Shown: piece after piece, positions 18,245 through 20,713 of the stretch | How positions within the stretch are numbered: the first letter of the stretch is position 1 | Layout: each line of letters starts with the position of its first letter | Assembly: GCF_001039355.2 (NCBI RefSeq) | Contig: NW_019775784.1 | Location: 116,086 to 136,798 of the forward strand | DNA length: 20,713 nt | Reading direction: 5' to 3' | From: Lingula anatina | Lineage: Eukaryota; Brachiopoda; Lingulata; Lingulida; Lingulidae | The notes under the pieces: model-generated | The model's input: only the letters and a program-made list of their open reading frames with translations | Told to the model about the DNA's origin: nothing | The model's database searches: none | Translations under genes and position numbers: made by a program

Positions 18245-18770
18245 GATCGATCCTGTTAGATCGATTTAGGTATGGGAACCCAGTCTCATTGCGGATATCC
18301 TGATTGGTCTTTCATTAAAGCCAGAGCCACACCCCCCAATTTAAAAAAAAAAAGACACCAATAAAAAACACCAAAGCAGAGGGAAAGATGGTGCACATTG
18401 GGGTACCGTACCCTCTACCAGGGCAACAGATTGATTTTTCAATTGAGTTATATTTACACATTTAAGAAATCAGGTCACTCCTTTGACTTGAAGGATGTAA
18501 TAGTGTTGGACAAGGAAGAGAGCCTGAGGTGTCAAGGAGGCCATACACGAAAGGATTGTAAAGCCTAGATTAAACCGGAGCGGGGATCTGCGTTTCCAGC
18601 TACATTATTTGTGGGACCGAGCCCTGGCGGCGATTCCGTGCCGACTGTCACGTGTTAACTGCAATACCACCACCAGTGCCACCTGTAATGAAAGTTCCCT
18701 GAAGATGTCCTTGGGATGAGGATGTAACGTCGGAATTTCTACGTCAGTGTCCAGCATTAGAGTTAATAAT
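18245..18770 (+). mobile_element. Right half of the Penelope-like remnant, copied upstream of D
   Basis: Matches 13217-13752 closely, with the same dead endonuclease piece and the right inverted arm. The left half is absent. Compared with the B copy it has a further deletion and rearrangement around 18518-18535 (B reads GAGGACTGGTTCCGGAGAGG) and a 5-bp deletion in AGTGCAGTGCC. It was therefore carried along by duplication of the gene unit rather than by a new transposition. Confidence 0.8.
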
Positions 18771-19060
18771 ATTTTGCATCATTAAGTAACGCTTAAATGT
18801 CACATTCATCTATACGTACAAATTATTACGAAAATAGGGTAGTAAATGTTCACGCCTTTCGGATTAAGTGTGCAGATTTTTAGAATGCAAAAATTTAAAC
18901 AATATCTACAGTTTAGTGCATAAAGACCTTGAATGACAGTCAAGTTACAACAATAAAAGCACGCTCACCACAGTCGCGAGTTCAAAATATTTGCACATAC
19001 CACCGGCATCTTAACACCCAAGGTGATTGGCCAGTTTTGCCGTCGGAGATTATATATATA
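18771..19060 (+). promoter_or_regulatory. Promoter of gene D
   Basis: Nearly identical to the promoter of B: one substitution (GGCCAG for GGCTAG) and one extra TA in the TATA box (19050-19060) over the last ~400 bases before the start codon. Inverted CCAAT at 19026-19030. Confidence 0.7.
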
Positions 19061-19130
19061 CTAGGGATGTCACGTTGTAGCAACACATAATCTAGAGACG
19101 CTGCAAGTTACTAGAAAGTCTGCCATTATC

Positions 19131-19794
19131 ATGTTGAGTTCAAAAACCTTCATTTTGTTCACTGAACTGTGTTTTCTTGCTGTAACCTACGGCTGCTTTA
19201 CCTTCAACGACGGGTGTAGAGATTACCACTGCTGTCAGGGAGACACGTACCCTACACTTTTCGAGGGAAAGTGCTGCGAGAAATGCACATGGAATCAGAA
19301 CACATATTCCCCGGGACAGTGGTTTTACCCAACTGGTGAGCCTAATCGACTTTGTATCTGTACGACATGCGGAAGAGTGTACTGTTCACCGTCACAGTAC
19401 CATCTTTGCAGTTCGTCACGATATTCCAAGAACAAGTTGTGGTTCACGGGTTCATCGGTCGGTCCACTGTGTCGCTGTCGATCTGACAATACTGTTGCTT
19501 GTGGTGCTGCTGCATGTTCCTGGCTCTCGATGTAATGTTTCCTTGAACATGTTTTGATTTTTTTTATCTAACAAGCATTTAAAACTACATTAAGTCTGCC
19601 ATATTAAGAATACAGAAGTATAAGTGTCTTTAAATTTGTCGACATAAAAAAATGTTTCTTATAAGTTTTGCTGGCATTTTTTAAACAAAAATTGTTAATT
19701 ATTTTGTATGTTTTATTTGACATATAGACGTGAGCCAATAGAAGATGGACGGCAGGTCGCACAGTCCTCCAATGTTGCACCACAGGAGTCATAG
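19131..19794 (+). CDS. Gene D: secreted 16-cysteine protein, two coding exons (19131-19531, 19728-19794)
   Basis: Same architecture as B: signal peptide 1-21 and 16 cysteines with B's spacing. Differences from B are few (Thr6, Tyr40, Glu45, Ala68 to Thr, CICTTC, Gln89). Unspliced it would stop at TAA 19533-19535 after 134 residues. That TAA lies in the donor AT|GTAATG (intron 19532-19727, acceptor GACATATAG). Spliced, the frame runs on to TAG at 19792-19794, giving 155 residues with a polar tail three residues longer than B's. At 19765-19794 the frame keeps CAG where B has the TAG that ends its tail. The 5' part of the gene is almost identical to B, the middle resembles C at several synonymous sites (CACATATTCCC, CTGTACG), and the 3' flank matches the orphan copy: a mosaic. 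Function unknown; extracellular location inferred. Confidence 0.85.
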
Positions 19795-20060
19795 GGAGAA
19801 ACTGAAGAAACGGACACGGATGAATATGTGTTCTTGCACTGTCTTAACTTGACCATATTTTAAAATTAATTAGAGGGCAACGGTATGAATTCACTGGACA
19901 TAATATATTGAACTGTGCATTGCTGTGAATACATCATGTATTTTGACTGAATGGTATGCAGGAAAGGTGTTGGTAGAATAGTCAGCCGAATTTATCATTT
20001 TAATGTATCATTAGGTATACTTTAAATGTTGTGAGATGAAATTACAACTTACTCACGGCC

Positions 20061-20066
20061 AATAAA
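20061..20066 (+). terminator. Poly(A) signal of gene D
   Basis: AATAAA in CTCACGGCCAATAAATGTT, about 330 bases into exon 2, in the family's conserved context. Confidence 0.78.
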
Positions 20067-20713
20067 TGTTGGATTGAGCAATCAAGTTTTATGATCATCG
20101 TTTCTTATTCAACACATAACATTGACGTATTCTATAAAATACATTGTACTATGAAACTGTGTTCATTCAAATAATATGACTAAGCTTTTTTGATCACATT
20201 ACGTGTTGTCAAAGCCTCTGTTACAACACTTTGAGTAGCCTACGTATTTTTGCTTATTTACATTTTTTTCGACAATACTAATGCCACTGGAAGAGAGACC
20301 TCGTTTGGTTTTGTTTTGCTCCGCTGATGACACTTTTTTATCTACTCATTTAATAATTTATTGTTTTTGCTTTGGAGGGGGAAGTGGTACTTCCAAGGAA
20401 ACGGCGAAACATGCCCTCTGTGCATACCTGCGACCCCTGTCGCGATTTGGCTTTTTAAAAATGAATCATTGCTTGTAAAGGGTATTGTAACACTTTATTA
20501 TCATCCAAATACCGAAAATGAGTTTTTTTCCTGCAACTAATAATTGCATCTATCTTAGTGCTGATTTAAAACAACGAAAAAGCCCTCCAAAATATAAAAT
20601 GTCGGTGTTTACATTTTTTTTTTTTTTTGTTGCAATGTAGAAGCATAGGCAACTCAAAGCTCGAATCTTCAATTTAACACCTTTCTTTTTTTTTGGGGGG
20701 GGGGGGGGGGGGG
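20067..20713 (+). other. 3' flank of D and end of the array
   Basis: Homologous to the flank of B (CTTCCAAGGAAACGGCGA, CATGCCCTCTGTGCATACC) up to about 20480. There the unit boundary GAATCATTGCTTG is followed by unrelated sequence, so the next unit does not begin here. No gene is seen in the remainder. The window ends in 19 consecutive G (20695-20713). Confidence 0.65.

Noticed and set aside
20281-20478. 65-codon frame in the 3' flank of D
   Set aside because: The homologous flank of B does not keep the frame and there is no domain or signal.
1-20713. CRISPR arrays, tRNA or rRNA genes, bacterial operon signals
   Set aside because: None seen; introns, AATAAA signals and eukaryotic repeats show nuclear animal DNA.

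Overview
The window looks like nuclear DNA of an animal, probably a marine invertebrate. It is AT-rich, its genes are spliced with GT-AG introns, AATAAA signals follow the coding regions, and it is crowded with microsatellites, small inverted-repeat transposons and a decayed Penelope-like retroelement. I cannot name the phylum from the sequence alone. One widely scattered repeat type (CCTCCGCCAAGG...) fits a marine invertebrate, but that rests on recall.

Layout. Positions 1-5150 hold no gene I can support: there is a recurrent GACGGCCAT motif, a (ATT)n/(TA)n microsatellite and one neat 168-bp foldback element (2095-2262). At 5159-5290 lies a housekeeping-type promoter with a mirrored pair of E2F-like sites and an inverted CCAAT box. 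It drives a two-exon gene (5420-5612 joined to 6495-6820) for a 172-residue single C2H2 zinc-finger protein whose finger is split by the intron. Its 3' UTR probably ends near 7517. Positions 8590-9560 hold a ~134-bp tandem duplication whose second unit is interrupted by a ~713-bp inverted-repeat element.

From about 9700 to 20480 the window is a tandem array of one gene family. Four intact copies, all on the + strand (A 10894, B 14111, C 16598, D 19131), encode small secreted proteins with a ~21-residue signal peptide and 16 conserved cysteines arranged as two von Willebrand type C-like half-modules. A fifth copy survives only as an orphan last exon and 3' flank (17615-18243). Each intact unit has a TATA box, a ~0.4-kb first exon, a ~0.2-kb intron, a second exon and a conserved cggccAATAAA signal. 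In B and D the apparent stop codon lies inside the splice donor (GTAATG), so splicing should add a polar C-terminal tail. In A and C an in-frame TAA sits just before the junction.

The array is actively rearranging. D has a promoter and 5' coding block almost identical to B but a 3' flank like the orphan copy. The join between the orphan and D is marked by the only N in the window, exactly inside a hairpin. A Penelope-like remnant with inverted arms sits upstream of B, and half of it was copied with D. A 62-nt stretch of exon 1 is nearly frozen at the nucleotide level in all four copies, while the stretch coding for residues 30-50 varies. The family, its hidden tails and its conversion pattern are the best candidate for something undescribed here.
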